Assembly (NCBI RefSeq): GCF_000024105.1
Contig: NC_013171.1
Coordinates: 1,360,501-1,424,500, forward strand
Length of the DNA stretch: 64,000 nt
Source: Anaerococcus prevotii DSM 20548
GTDB lineage: Bacteria; Bacillota; Clostridia; Tissierellales; Peptoniphilaceae
Reading direction: 5' to 3'
The notes under the pieces were generated by a model. The model made no database searches and was not told the DNA's origin. It saw only the letters and a program-made list of their open reading frames with translations. A program made the position numbers and the translations under genes. This document shows, piece after piece, positions 34,217 to 43,396 of the stretch (within the stretch, counting starts at the first letter, position 1; each line of letters opens with the position of its first letter).

Positions 34217-34223
34217 CTTAATT

Positions 34224-34571
34224 TTAGTAATTTGTTTTTTCTTTAACTTTAGCTGCCTTACCTTGACGATCTCTAAGGTATTTAAGTTTAGCTCTTCTTA
34301 CCTTACCACGTCTAACAACGTGTAGTTTTTCGATTCTTGGTGAGTGATATTGGAATGTTCTTTCTACTCCAACTCCGTAGCTGATTCTTCTAACTGTGAA
34401 GGATTTGTTGATTCCACCTTCATTGATGTAGATTACAGTTCCTTCGAAGTCTTGAAGTCTTTCCTTATCTCCCTCTTTGATTCTGTAGCTTAGTCTTATT
34501 GTATCTCCTACGTTGAAATCGAAGTTTTCTTTACGTAGGTTTTCTTGTTCAATTTTTTTGATTAATTCCAT
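34224..34571 (-). CDS. rplS: 50S ribosomal protein L19
   Basis: This 115-residue L19 sits at the 30S-50S interface. The family signatures [54 protein letters not shown] and [23 protein letters not shown] are all present. It overlaps the end of trmD by 23 bases, with GGAG before the ATG, and closes the operon before a strong terminator. Confidence 0.98.
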   Translation of the reverse strand: MELIKKIEQENLRKENFDFNVGDTIRLSYRIKEGDKERLQDFEGTVIYINEGGINKSFTVRRISYGVGVERTFQYHSPRIEKLHVVRRGKVRRAKLKYLRDRQGKAAKVKEKTNY

Positions 34572-35265
34572 CTTTGCTCTCCTCTCGTAAGAATTTCTCG
34601 TATAAGTCTGGCCTAACTCTTTTTGTTTTCTCTATTGCACTTTTCCTGTTCCACTCGGCTATCTTCTTGTGATCTCCGCTTACAAGTTCGCTTGGAACGA
34701 AGTATCCGTTGAAGTTTCTTGGCTTGGTGTATTCATCTTGTTGCAAGAGAGTGTTGTAGTGGGAGTCTGTGGTTAGAGATTCTTTCTTTCCTACAACTCC
34801 ATCTATGAATCTTGCCATTGAGTCTATAAGAACCATGGCTGGGATTTCTCCGCCTGTTAGGACATAGTCTCCTATAGATATTTCATAGTCGACATAGTGG
34901 TTGGTAATTCTCGCATCTATTCCTTCGTAGTGGCCACATATTATTATTAGATCTTTGATTTCTGCAAAGTCGATTGCTAATTTCTGATTTAATTTCTTGC
35001 CTGCTGCTGACATGAAGCAGACTTTTGATTTTGGTTTCTTCACAGACATCAAACAATCATATAGAACTTGTGGTTTGATAAGCATACCGGCTGCCCCACC
35101 GTATACAGTATCGTCTACGTGATTGTGCTTGTCATTACTGAAATCTCTTATGTCTACTATTTTTATTTCTAATTTGTTGTTCTCGATTGCTTTTCCTATT
35201 ACTCCATAAGTCTTGAGGAACTCGAAGCTTTCTGGAAATAGGGTAAGTATGGTAACACTATTCAT
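34549..35265 (-). CDS. trmD: tRNA (guanine-37-N1)-methyltransferase
   Basis: This 238-residue SPOUT methyltransferase adds m1G37 to tRNAs with CCN/CUN/CGG anticodons and prevents frameshifting. [33 protein letters not shown] and [15 protein letters not shown] (the trefoil-knot cofactor site) are present. It overlaps rimM by eight bases in the standard rpsP-rimM-trmD-rplS order. Confidence 0.97.
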   Translation of the reverse strand: MNSVTILTLFPESFEFLKTYGVIGKAIENNKLEIKIVDIRDFSNDKHNHVDDTVYGGAAGMLIKPQVLYDCLMSVKKPKSKVCFMSAAGKKLNQKLAIDFAEIKDLIIICGHYEGIDARITNHYVDYEISIGDYVLTGGEIPAMVLIDSMARFIDGVVGKKESLTTDSHYNTLLQQDEYTKPRNFNGYFVPSELVSGDHKKIAEWNRKSAIEKTKRVRPDLYEKFLREESKDGINQKN

Positions 35266-35746
35266 AATCTCTTAGGTTATCTACTTCTATTTTGTTGTTT
35301 GCTATATCAACATTTTTGATAACAGTCTTTAAGGCTGGTAATAATATTTCTTTATTGTCCGTAGTTTCTATGACATAAACATCGTTTGGATAGACTCCAG
35401 ATATTACGTCCTTGACCTTGCCCACTTTTTGCCCATTGGAGTAAGTATCAAGTCCTATTAGCTTGTAGATGTAGAATTCATCTTCCTTAAGCTCTCCTAG
35501 ATCTTCTTCTTCGATAGTTATGTCCTTACCAACTAGTTTTAGGGAATCATTTATGTCGTTATATTCAACAAACTTTATGACCTTGAGGCCTTTTTGGTCG
35601 AAGGAGTCTTCTATAGTGAGAAGTTCATCTCCAATGTAGACCTTGCTTCCCTTATCGAATCTTTTCTCATAATCAGAAAATGATTTTACTTTTACATTTC
35701 CCTTGATTCCGTGTGTTGTTATTACCTCAGCTACTGTTATTCTCAT
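35258..35746 (-). CDS. rimM: 16S rRNA processing protein RimM
   Basis: This 162-residue RimM assists 30S head assembly and binds S19. The N-terminal beta-barrel begins TVAEVITTHGIKGNVKVKSFSDYEKRF, and the C-terminal PRC-barrel has EDEFYIYKLIGLDTY and NDVYVIE. It overlaps both neighbours by a few bases. Confidence 0.95.
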   Translation of the reverse strand: MRITVAEVITTHGIKGNVKVKSFSDYEKRFDKGSKVYIGDELLTIEDSFDQKGLKVIKFVEYNDINDSLKLVGKDITIEEEDLGELKEDEFYIYKLIGLDTYSNGQKVGKVKDVISGVYPNDVYVIETTDNKEILLPALKTVIKNVDIANNKIEVDNLRDYE

Positions 35747-35967
35747 ATTCTTATGTTGACCTTAACATCTTCCTTGATTGCACAAGCACGGGCTATGGCT
35801 CTTATAGAATTGATTATATTTCCACGAACTCCTATAACTCTGCCCTTGTCGGATTCTGCTACGTGGATTAGTATATCTACTTCTCCACCATCTCTACTCT
35901 CTTCGATAGATACAGCATCCTTATCTTCTACTAATTCTTTAACAATTAGCTCTACTAATTCTTTCAT
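35743..35967 (-). CDS. khpA: KH-domain RNA-binding protein KhpA
   Basis: This 74-residue single KH domain protein has the G-x-x-G loop in GRVIGVRGN and the typical N-terminus KELVELIVKELVEDKD. In Firmicutes KhpA pairs with KhpB (Jag) and affects cell division and small-RNA-linked regulation. It lies between rpsP and rimM as usual, with 1 base to rpsP. Confidence 0.94.
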   Translation of the reverse strand: MKELVELIVKELVEDKDAVSIEESRDGGEVDILIHVAESDKGRVIGVRGNIINSIRAIARACAIKEDVKVNIRI

Positions 35968-35968
35968 C

Positions 35969-36214
35969 TTAAGCTAATACGTCGTTGTCTTTGAATAGTT
36001 TTTCAACGATAGATGTTGGTTTTGCACCATTTTGGATCCATTGTTTAGCTTTTTCGTTGTCTACTCTAAACTCTTTTGGATTTGAGATTGGGTTATATGT
36101 TCCAATTTCTTCGATGAATTTACCATTTCTTGGGCTTCTTGAATCTGCTACTACAACTCTGTAGAATGGTTTTTTCTTTTGTCCCATTCTCTTTAATCTA
36201 ATTTTAACTGCCAT
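35969..36214 (-). CDS. rpsP: 30S ribosomal protein S16
   Basis: This is an 81-residue S16. [26 protein letters not shown] and [10 protein letters not shown] are the family signature. It starts 22 bases after ffh with GGAGG before the ATG. Confidence 0.98.
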   Translation of the reverse strand: MAVKIRLKRMGQKKKPFYRVVVADSRSPRNGKFIEEIGTYNPISNPKEFRVDNEKAKQWIQNGAKPTSIVEKLFKDNDVLA

Positions 36215-36236
36215 TGTTTCCTCCTATTGATTTAGC

Positions 36237-37574
36237 CTAAAAGAAAGGCATTTTTGGTAGTTTTCTGCCTCTTTTGTTGGCTTTCATGCCTGTCATTTTC
36301 TTCATCATTTTCTTCAGTTCTTTGAACTGTTTGAGCAATTTGTTAAGTTCTTTGATGTCAACTCCTGAACCCTTGGCTATTCTTTCTTTTCTGCTCTTGC
36401 CAATGATTTCAGGTTTTTCTCTTTCTTCCTTAGTCATGGAACTTATGAGGGCTTCGATTCTAACAAATCCCCTATCGTCGATATCAACTCCCTTTAGCAT
36501 CTTGGAGTTTACTCCTGGAATCATCGCAAGTAAGTCTTCCAATGGTCCCATGTTTCTTATCTGTTGAACTTGTTCCATGAAGTCATCCAAGGTGTAAGTT
36601 TGCTCACGCATCTTACGTTCTAGTTCCTTGGCATTTTCGATAGATAGCTCTTTTTCTGCCTTTTCTATCAGAGATAAGACATCTCCCATGCCGAGGATCC
36701 TGTTCGCCATCCTGTCTGGATGGAAAGGCTCAAGATCTTCGAGCTTCTCCCCAACACCTATAAACTTGATTGGTTTTCCTACAACTTGTCTAATTGATAG
36801 GGCTGCACCACCTCTGGCATCACCGTCTAGCTTTGTGAGTACTACGCCTGTGATGTCTAGGTAATCGTCAAAGGTCTTTGCAACATTGACCGCTTCTTGT
36901 CCTGTCATCGCATCGACAACAAGAAGTATCTCGTCAGGATTTACTGCTTCTTTAATATTTTTAAGCTCATCCATTAAGTCAGTATCAATTTGTAAACGAC
37001 CAGCCGTATCGAGGATCACCACATCGTGATTGTTAAGTCTTGCATAATCTTTAGCTTCTCTTGCAGTCTTAACTGGATCTTGCTTATCCTTATCGAATAC
37101 TTCTACACCAGCAGTCTTTCCTACAACCTTAAGTTGCTCGATAGCTGCAGGTCTGTAGATATCTAGGGCTGTAAGCATTGGGTTTCTGTTTTCCTTCTTT
37201 AGCTTAAGTGCAAGTTTACCCGAATGGGTTGTCTTACCAGAACCCTGTAGACCTACCATCATAACCATGTGTGGGGTAGATCCCTTAAGGTCAAGCTTGG
37301 AATTTTCCTTACCCATAAGAGCGGTTAGCTCTTCGTTTACGATCTTTACTACCATCTGTCCTGGTGATAGGGAAGTCATAACATCTTGCCCAAGTGATCT
37401 TTCCTTGATTGTCTTTACAAAGTCCTTAACGACCTTGTAATTAACATCTGCTTCTAGTAAAGAGAGTCTTATCTCTCTCATAGCGGCATCTATATCTTTT
37501 TCACTTAATTTTCCTTTGCCTGTAAGTTTTCCAAGAGTCTCCTGGAGTCTTTCCGAAAGGCCTTCAAATACCAT
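36237..37574 (-). CDS. ffh: signal recognition particle GTPase Ffh
   Basis: The 445-residue SRP54 homologue binds 4.5S RNA and signal sequences and delivers ribosomes to FtsY. It has an N domain (1-85), a G domain with GLQGSGKTT (108-116), DTAGRL and TKLDGDARGG, and a Met-rich M domain ending in MKKMTGMKANKRGRKLP. It follows ylxM by 11 bases. Confidence 0.97.
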   Translation of the reverse strand: MVFEGLSERLQETLGKLTGKGKLSEKDIDAAMREIRLSLLEADVNYKVVKDFVKTIKERSLGQDVMTSLSPGQMVVKIVNEELTALMGKENSKLDLKGSTPHMVMMVGLQGSGKTTHSGKLALKLKKENRNPMLTALDIYRPAAIEQLKVVGKTAGVEVFDKDKQDPVKTAREAKDYARLNNHDVVILDTAGRLQIDTDLMDELKNIKEAVNPDEILLVVDAMTGQEAVNVAKTFDDYLDITGVVLTKLDGDARGGAALSIRQVVGKPIKFIGVGEKLEDLEPFHPDRMANRILGMGDVLSLIEKAEKELSIENAKELERKMREQTYTLDDFMEQVQQIRNMGPLEDLLAMIPGVNSKMLKGVDIDDRGFVRIEALISSMTKEEREKPEIIGKSRKERIAKGSGVDIKELNKLLKQFKELKKMMKKMTGMKANKRGRKLPKMPFF

Positions 37575-37585
37575 AGCATCCCTCT

Positions 37586-37909
37586 CTAAATCGTGTCTAT
37601 TACGTCCGTTATTTTACTAATTGCCAATTCATAATTTGAACTTTCCATCAGCTCTCTTATACTAATAAGAGCATCTTTCAGTTCCTCGCGGCTTTTCAGT
37701 AAAGAAAGCTCATCTTCAAACTCAAATAATTTATCCTCAGATCTTTTGATCATATCCGAAATAGCTTGCTTGCTCCTATCGGTATTGTCTGCAATCTCCT
37801 GTAGGGATAAATCTTCGTTATAATAACAATTAATAACATCTCTTTGTTTTTCATTAAGAAGTGCGCCGTATATGTCAAATAATTGAGCCACTTTTACTAT
37901 TTTTTCCAT
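37586..37909 (-). CDS. ylxM: YlxM family DNA-binding protein
   Basis: This 107-residue protein of the UPF0122/YlxM family has a sigma-70 region 4-like helix-turn-helix (KQRDVINCYYNEDLSLQEIAD, then RSKQAISDMIKR) and associates with the SRP genes. The start is taken at the ATG at 37909, where AGGTGA is well placed. An in-frame ATG at 37924 overlaps that ribosome site. An inverted repeat TCAAGT/ACTTGA (37921-37937) lies just before it in the leader. Confidence 0.9.
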   Translation of the reverse strand: MEKIVKVAQLFDIYGALLNEKQRDVINCYYNEDLSLQEIADNTDRSKQAISDMIKRSEDKLFEFEDELSLLKSREELKDALISIRELMESSNYELAISKITDVIDTI

Positions 37910-37944
37910 AAAATCACCTGTCAAGTCTTTTACTTGACTCGACT

Positions 37945-37973
37945 ATTATACACCCTTTATAAGGATGAGTCAA
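37945..37973 (-). promoter_or_regulatory. sigma-70-type promoter of the ylxM-ffh-rplS operon
   Basis: On the minus strand TTGACT (37968-37973), 17 bases and TATAAT (37945-37950) lie 35 bases before the ylxM start. It is one of the best promoter matches in the window. Confidence 0.82.
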
Positions 37974-38003
37974 GGAAAAATATTGACTAGGAAAATTTGT
38001 TTT

Positions 38004-38045
38004 GAGATGTCTCGACTACGCTTCGCTCCGCTCGACATAAGGATG
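38004..38045 (-). repeat. E module of the repeat family, inverted copy 1
   Basis: gatgtctcgactacgcttcg followed by ctccgctcgacataagg is the reverse complement of the E units at 9-12 and 21 kb, with an extra 9-10 bases in the loop. It can fold with ATGTC and GACAT ends. The gap 37925-38373 holds no gene; it contains this, the second E copy and loosely repeated ccttatcacgacc segments (about 38150-38205). Confidence 0.7.
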
Positions 38046-38227
38046 AAGCCAAGCATCGATGACGACCGATATAAGGGATCTTACGTTTTAAGAATAAATT
38101 ATACAAACAGGAAAAATTCTTCCTTACCTATCTTGTTCCGACCTAAGTTACTTCCTTATCACGACCGATCTACTTCCCTTATCACGACCTACCCCCTTAT
38201 CCCGACCGAAGTGGAGGGATCTCTTTT

Positions 38228-38270
38228 TAGATGTCTCGACTACGCTTCGCTCCGCTCGACATAAGGGAGA
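38228..38270 (-). repeat. E module of the repeat family, inverted copy 2
   Basis: This is a second near-identical E copy (at least 36 identical bases to the one at 38004), about 225 bases away in the same orientation. A short purine-rich leader (gtggagggatctc) precedes it. Confidence 0.7.
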
Positions 38271-38331
38271 TGACGCCTATAGGTATATATTACAAAAACA
38301 ATGCTACACTAGGCAATAGACAGTAGTAACT

Positions 38332-38357
38332 AAAAAAGACCCGGATTTCTCCAGATC
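38332..38357 (-). terminator. rho-independent terminator of the HtrA gene
   Basis: On the minus strand GATCTGGA and TCCGGGTC form an 8-bp stem with a GAAA loop, followed by six T. Confidence 0.85.
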
Positions 38358-38373
38358 TTCATATTATGGTATC

Positions 38374-39621
38374 TTATGGAAGGTTAAAGAATGGATTTAA
38401 TCTATCTTTACTTCCTTTATTATCTTCGCTTGTATTATCTTCGCTAGGTTGAGCCTTATCGAACTCGTCTATATTTGAAGAATCTATATTAAATTCTACA
38501 TCAATTTCTTTCTTGACTCCATCCCTATAGACAGTAAGTTTCGCCTTATCTCCTACTGCATAGGATAGGAGGGCCTTTCTTAGACTATTCATATCCTTTA
38601 CAGCCACTCCATCTATGGCGGTTATCACGTCACCTTCTTCGATATCACTATTTCTATCAAAGCTTGATACAACATATACACCGTAATCAGTTCCAAGTTT
38701 TTCGGTATTGAAGTTTGGAATTTGTTTTATATAATCAATAGATTGGCCAGTAATTCCAAGATAAACTGAATTAAACTTACCTGTCTTTCTTACTTTTTCT
38801 ATAACAGGTTTTACAATATTAATAGGAATAGCAAAGCCGATCCCATCGCTATTACCTGCCTTGGCAGTATTAATTCCTATAAGCTCTCCTTTGGTATTAA
38901 GTAGGGCACCACCAGAGTTTCCTGCATTTATGGCAGCATCTGTTTGCATTAAACCATCCATGCTTACTCCTGTATTAAACTTAACAGTTCTATTAAGACC
39001 TGAAATAATACCACTAGTTACGGTTGATTGAAGTTCAAAGCCTAAAGGGTTTCCGATAGCTATAGCCTTATCCCCTATACCAACCTTGTCACTATCTCCT
39101 AGCTCAATTGCTGGAAGATTGTCCTTTTTGACCTTAATTATAGCAAGATCTAAAGCTGCATCGTTCCACACAAGCTCTGCCTCACTAGTCTCTCCATTGG
39201 AGAAAAGAACATTAATCTGGGCCACATCGCCATTGCTTACAACGTGAGAATTGGTTACTATATAACCATCTTCTGTGACGATTGAACCAGAACCGATTCC
39301 TTCGACATAACCAGATTGTTGGCCGAAGAAGGTATTTTGGGTAACTTCAGAAATCGTATTGATTCCAACTACAGAGTCAATTGATTTTTTCACAACAACA
39401 GATTCAATTGAATCATCCGCATTTATATTTATATCTTTCTTTGTACTTTCCTTATTTTCCTTACTTTCTATTTGTTTTGGATTATTTTCACTTTCTGCAA
39501 TGTTATTATCATTATTAGCTGCTCCACCTAGGAGAAAATAAATAACAAAACCACCGATAACAGCTCCCAAAAGGGCTGAAATAAAATGTGAAAATCCTCC
39601 ACCAGATTTATTTCTTCTCAT
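38374..39621 (-). CDS. HtrA/DegP-family serine protease
   Basis: This 415-residue membrane-anchored protease handles misfolded proteins at the cell surface. It has a single transmembrane helix (about 13-33), an acidic and Asn-rich linker, a trypsin-like domain with His126 (TNSHVV), Asp158 (AALDLA) and Ser236 (GNSGGAL), and one PDZ domain (about 285-385). A charged tail follows. The ATG at 39621 has AGGAGG upstream. The architecture is that of Gram-positive HtrA/YkdA proteins. It is a single-gene unit with its own terminator. Confidence 0.93.
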   Translation of the reverse strand: MRRNKSGGGFSHFISALLGAVIGGFVIYFLLGGAANNDNNIAESENNPKQIESKENKESTKKDININADDSIESVVVKKSIDSVVGINTISEVTQNTFFGQQSGYVEGIGSGSIVTEDGYIVTNSHVVSNGDVAQINVLFSNGETSEAELVWNDAALDLAIIKVKKDNLPAIELGDSDKVGIGDKAIAIGNPLGFELQSTVTSGIISGLNRTVKFNTGVSMDGLMQTDAAINAGNSGGALLNTKGELIGINTAKAGNSDGIGFAIPINIVKPVIEKVRKTGKFNSVYLGITGQSIDYIKQIPNFNTEKLGTDYGVYVVSSFDRNSDIEEGDVITAIDGVAVKDMNSLRKALLSYAVGDKAKLTVYRDGVKKEIDVEFNIDSSNIDEFDKAQPSEDNTSEDNKGSKDRLNPFFNLP

Positions 39622-39778
39622 AAACTACCTCCTGTTTTCCTTATCATACAAGAAATTTGTGGCGATACTTTGTCATATCTATTAAATTTATATAAATTTT
39701 TTGTGAAATATCGTCTAAGCTAAATATATGATTAACAGTTTGATAGTCAAGAAAATACCAGATCTTCATATAACAAAA

Positions 39779-40894
39779 CTATCTATATTTTTTTCTTAAC
39801 AAGATTTTATCCAAAGCTAAGCTCAAAAAGAAAAGAATTATTATATATCCTATAAGGATTGCAATATTTCTAATAAAGATCTCCTTATTAAAATCACTCA
39901 CTAAGATGTCATTGTTAGCTATATAGTAAAAGCTTGGGAAGACTTTTCCTATCATTAGGGCCTTTTCGCTAAGGATTTCTTGTGGGACAAATACTCCTGT
40001 TAGAAAAGACGAAGCTAGGGCGAAAACATTCATTACAGCCATCATAGCATTTTCACTTTCTATAAGTTTTGTGATAAAGATAGCGAGGCTTACCGTACTT
40101 AGGGCAAATATCATAGAATTTACTATCATTAGAAGAACCCTTGTGCTTAGGGATGACCTTCCATTCATAATAAGGAAAATTATTACATAAAAGACCCAAG
40201 ATACAAGAGCAAAGGCAAAATGACCCATAAGAAGTTCAAAATTTTTCCTAAAGCTACTTATAGGAGATGCTTCATTTCTCATAGCTATAACCCTCTTCTT
40301 GTAAGATAAGCTTATTAAAGATACTACAAGGATGATCTGGCTTAAAAATACGTAGGCTAGTAGGTTAAAGAAATCATGGACTTTGCTACTTACGACCGGT
40401 CTCCTATCCTTATTTAGACTAACCTTAACACTTTTGTTGAAGTCTTCTTCTGTATTAGCTATTATCTCTTTTTTATCAAAGCCTGCCTTTTCGTAGGTCA
40501 AAATCTGATCTAGGTATAGATTGATTGACTCTTTTATATACTGCCTATCCTTACCGCTTATGCCATTTTTAATCTCAAGCTTCTTTTCCTTATCAAAGTC
40601 CTCTGGAATCTTGATATAGGTGGAAATCTTCCCATAAAAGAGATTATCGTCTATATTTTTGCCAGTCATATCAACTATATTATTTTCTTTTTCCATATAT
40701 TTGATAAAGGCCTTGGATAAGTCGCTCTTGGCAAAATCTTCTATATAAATATCGGCTCTTGCCTTCTTATAGTCTATGGACTCATCATTACTTGAATTTG
40801 AAAAAAATATTATGGCTAAAAATATAACTGTGTATATGCCAATGGCCTTAAGGTGGCCTCTTACGATTTTAAAATAATTTTTAAAGACTATCAT
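39779..40894 (-). CDS. ABC-2-type transporter permease
   Basis: This 371-residue membrane protein has one N-terminal helix (about 17-32), a large extracellular loop (about 33-180) and five C-terminal helices, the ABC-2/YhgE-type topology. It overlaps the paralogous permease gene upstream by 14 bases, so the exporter is probably a heterodimer of two permeases with one ATPase type. Substrate unknown. Confidence 0.8.
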   Translation of the reverse strand: MIVFKNYFKIVRGHLKAIGIYTVIFLAIIFFSNSSNDESIDYKKARADIYIEDFAKSDLSKAFIKYMEKENNIVDMTGKNIDDNLFYGKISTYIKIPEDFDKEKKLEIKNGISGKDRQYIKESINLYLDQILTYEKAGFDKKEIIANTEEDFNKSVKVSLNKDRRPVVSSKVHDFFNLLAYVFLSQIILVVSLISLSYKKRVIAMRNEASPISSFRKNFELLMGHFAFALVSWVFYVIIFLIMNGRSSLSTRVLLMIVNSMIFALSTVSLAIFITKLIESENAMMAVMNVFALASSFLTGVFVPQEILSEKALMIGKVFPSFYYIANNDILVSDFNKEIFIRNIAILIGYIIILFFLSLALDKILLRKKYR

Positions 40895-41966
40895 ACTGCC
40901 TGCTCCTTGTTAAAATTAGAGTGAGACCTAGGAAAATTATTATCAATATTAATAAATACTTAACATTTTCCAAATACCTATCGTATCCATCATAGTAATA
41001 GAGGCTGTAGATTGCATCATTTATCAAGGCAATTGGGTTGAATTTATTAATAATTGGAGCGTTTTCCTCGATCATAAGCTTCATAGAAGAATCCATCATT
41101 CCTGATAAGTATGATAAAACCATGCTTATAGCAATCCCTAGTCCGTTTTTGACCTCCACACTTGCCTTAGACGCAAGTCCTATAAGAATCCCAAACAAGA
41201 CACCAAAAAGACTTCCAAGACCCCCTATTAAAATAAGCGGTCCGAGCTTATTAGAAAAGTCTACCCCATACAACTTATTAAAAACAAGCATGGTAAATAA
41301 AACAACGGAGAAGTTAATAATAAATCCAACGCAGATAGATGATAGAAGGCTTGTAAGTCTATCTAAAGGAGCTATGGCATTTCTCTTGGCAAGAGTGGAA
41401 AGATTGGCCTCAAATCTATAAATAATAAGAAGCCCATAAGTAAAACCATACATAGCCTGCATACCTATCAAGCAGTAGAAAAACGTATTTACAAAATCGA
41501 GATTACGCTTTGACTTATCAATAATATGGCTTTTTCTATGGCTCAAATAGCTTAGGTCAAAAGTAGGATTCTTCCTTAAAATCTTTTCTGCCATAGCCCC
41601 CTTTCTAAGATAAGCGTTAATAATATCTTCTATGATAGACTCATAGATACCAGATTTCTTAAAAACTATCTTGTCACGGTCTTTGATATAGGCAGTAATT
41701 CCTTCATCATCAATACTCTTTTCAGAGTGGATAATAATTATATCTTCATCTTCAAGCTCTTTAAGGAAATCATCAAAATACTTATCTTCTCTTAGGTCTT
41801 CTTTTACTACAAGATCTATCGGCTCAAAGTTCATAGACTTTGTAACATTTCCCAAGGCTATGGTAAAGAAAAATCCCAAGACTATAGGAAAAACTAAAGA
41901 CCAAAAAAGTAGGCTCTTATCCCTTATTAGGAGCTTAAAGGTATTTTTAAAAGTATGTAAGAACAT
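40881..41966 (-). CDS. ABC-2-type transporter permease
   Basis: This 361-residue permease has the same topology as its downstream neighbour: a first helix at about 22-38, an extracellular domain to about 160 and a C-terminal helical bundle. The gene starts 1 base after the ATPase gene. Together with the ATPase (41968-42909) and the second permease it forms a three-gene ABC exporter operon. Confidence 0.8.
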   Translation of the reverse strand: MFLHTFKNTFKLLIRDKSLLFWSLVFPIVLGFFFTIALGNVTKSMNFEPIDLVVKEDLREDKYFDDFLKELEDEDIIIIHSEKSIDDEGITAYIKDRDKIVFKKSGIYESIIEDIINAYLRKGAMAEKILRKNPTFDLSYLSHRKSHIIDKSKRNLDFVNTFFYCLIGMQAMYGFTYGLLIIYRFEANLSTLAKRNAIAPLDRLTSLLSSICVGFIINFSVVLFTMLVFNKLYGVDFSNKLGPLILIGGLGSLFGVLFGILIGLASKASVEVKNGLGIAISMVLSYLSGMMDSSMKLMIEENAPIINKFNPIALINDAIYSLYYYDGYDRYLENVKYLLILIIIFLGLTLILTRSRQYDSL

Positions 41967-41967
41967 C

Positions 41968-42909
41968 CTAATCCCTCAATTCTTTACCAGTAAGCTGTAA
42001 GAATACATCATTAAGGCTTGGCCTAGAAGATGAAAGATGATCATAGTCTATATCATATGTCCTTAGGATTTCTACTAGCCTTGTAATGTTATCCCTGGAT
42101 TTAGAAAAACTTAACTTATAAGTTGTTCCCAATACCGAAAGATCAATCAAAGAATCAATAGCCCTAATACTTTCAAGGGCTTCATCAGGTAAATTTTCAG
42201 TCTCAAAGGAGATCTTCTCACAAATATTAATCATATCCTTAAGGCTATCACTATCTCCCTTGGCTATAACCTTACCTTTATCAAGGATAACTATGTAATC
42301 ACACAGGCTTTCTACCTCATCCATATAGTGAGAGGTATAGATTATGCTTGCTCCGTCTTTATTTAACTTTCTAATTCCATCCAAAATATTATTTCTCGAT
42401 TGAGGATCAACCGCAACAGTCGGCTCATCAAAAATAATTAATTCTGGCTTGTGAGCTATGCCACAAGCTATATTAAGTCTCCTCAAAAGACCTCCAGAAA
42501 GCTTTTTTGGCCTAAATTTAAGAAAATCAACCAAACCAACAAGATCTACAGTTTCTTCAATATATTTTTTCCTTTTTTTCTTATCTCTTATGTAAAGTCC
42601 ACAAAAATAATCAATATTTTCATATACACTTAATTCCTCATAGACGCCTACGTCTTGAAAGACAACACCTATCCTTCTTTTGATATCGTAAGAATCAGGC
42701 CTCATCTCCTCACCAAAAATCTTAATAGAGCCACTATCTTTACTCAAAAGAGATAGGATACAAGAAATAGTAGTAGACTTACCAGAACCATTAGGACCTA
42801 AAAGTCCCAAAATCTCACCCTTATACAAATCGAAATCCAAATTGTCAACTGCAATAAAGTCCTTGTAACTTTTGACCAAACCCTCGACTTCAATAACCTT
42901 TCCTGCCAT
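41968..42909 (-). CDS. ABC transporter ATP-binding protein, drug/antibiotic export class
   Basis: This 313-residue ATPase has Walker A GPNGSGKST (near 37), the signature LSGGLLRRLNIA, Walker B LIIFDEPTVAVDP and the switch His in TSHYMDE. A C-terminal accessory domain of about 90 residues is characteristic of the CcmA/DrrA group of ABC-2 exporters. AAAGGAG precedes the ATG. It heads a three-gene operon. Confidence 0.9.
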   Translation of the reverse strand: MAGKVIEVEGLVKSYKDFIAVDNLDFDLYKGEILGLLGPNGSGKSTTISCILSLLSKDSGSIKIFGEEMRPDSYDIKRRIGVVFQDVGVYEELSVYENIDYFCGLYIRDKKKRKKYIEETVDLVGLVDFLKFRPKKLSGGLLRRLNIACGIAHKPELIIFDEPTVAVDPQSRNNILDGIRKLNKDGASIIYTSHYMDEVESLCDYIVILDKGKVIAKGDSDSLKDMINICEKISFETENLPDEALESIRAIDSLIDLSVLGTTYKLSFSKSRDNITRLVEILRTYDIDYDHLSSSRPSLNDVFLQLTGKELRD

Positions 42910-42927
42910 AATATTCTCCTTTTAGTA

Positions 42928-42936
42928 ATTATAGCA
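42928..42936 (-). promoter_or_regulatory. extended -10 promoter of the ABC exporter operon
   Basis: On the minus strand TGCTATAAT matches an extended -10 element; no good -35 is seen at 16-18 bases. It lies about 20 bases before the ATPase start. Confidence 0.6.
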
Positions 42937-42990
42937 CAGGAATATTAAAATAATTGTAAGAATTAGGTAAAGATTTTGTAAAATAAGCAC

Positions 42991-43019
42991 AAAAAAAGAC
43001 GCTGAGTTATCAGCGTCTT
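42991..43019 (-). terminator. rho-independent terminator of the tRNA-His/tRNA-Leu unit
   Basis: On the minus strand AGACGCTGA and TCAGCGTCT pair around a short loop, followed by a T run, 9 bases after the tRNA-Leu CCA. Confidence 0.9.
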
Positions 43020-43027
43020 GCACTCAT

Positions 43028-43114
43028 TGGTGCGGGATAAAGGAGTTGAACCTTCACGAGAAAATTCCCACTAGATCCTAAGTCTAGCGCGTCTGCCAAT
43101 TCCGCCAATCCCGC
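43028..43114 (-). tRNA. tRNA-Leu (anticodon TAG)
   Basis: This 87-base class II tRNA has acceptor GCGGGAT/ATCCCGC, anticodon loop CTTAGGA (anticodon TAG) on a CTAGA/TCTAG stem, a long variable arm and an encoded CCA. It is 3 bases after tRNA-His and co-transcribed with it. Confidence 0.96.
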
Positions 43115-43117
43115 ATA

Positions 43118-43195
43118 TGGGGTGAGTAGTGAGATTCGAACTCACGGCCTCCTGGGCCACAACCAGGTGTCTTAACCAACTGGACCATACCCACC
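43118..43195 (-). tRNA. tRNA-His (anticodon GTG)
   Basis: The anticodon stem CCTGG/CCAGG encloses TTGTGGC, giving anticodon GTG. The extra 5-prime G (position -1) pairs with C73, the histidine identity feature, and CCA is encoded. It is first in a two-tRNA unit with a strong promoter. Confidence 0.96.
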
Positions 43196-43211
43196 AAGCC
43201 ATCACTATTTC

Positions 43212-43240
43212 ATGATACCATCATTGAAGTAGCTTGTCAA
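43212..43240 (-). promoter_or_regulatory. strong sigma-70-type promoter of the tRNA-His/tRNA-Leu unit
   Basis: On the minus strand a consensus TTGACA (43235-43240), 17 bases and TATCAT (43212-43217) lie 17 bases before tRNA-His. The match and spacing are near ideal for a stable-RNA promoter. Confidence 0.85.
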
Positions 43241-43396
43241 GTTTTTCTAACAATTATTTTCTTTTTTGAAAGTTTCAATTGTCATATCTCTCTCTCAACA
43301 ATAAATATAATACCACGTTTATTATTTTTGTGCAAGTTTTTTTGTAAAATTTTTCTTTTAGGCCTACAAGTAGTAGAATAGAAACAGAGGTGAATT

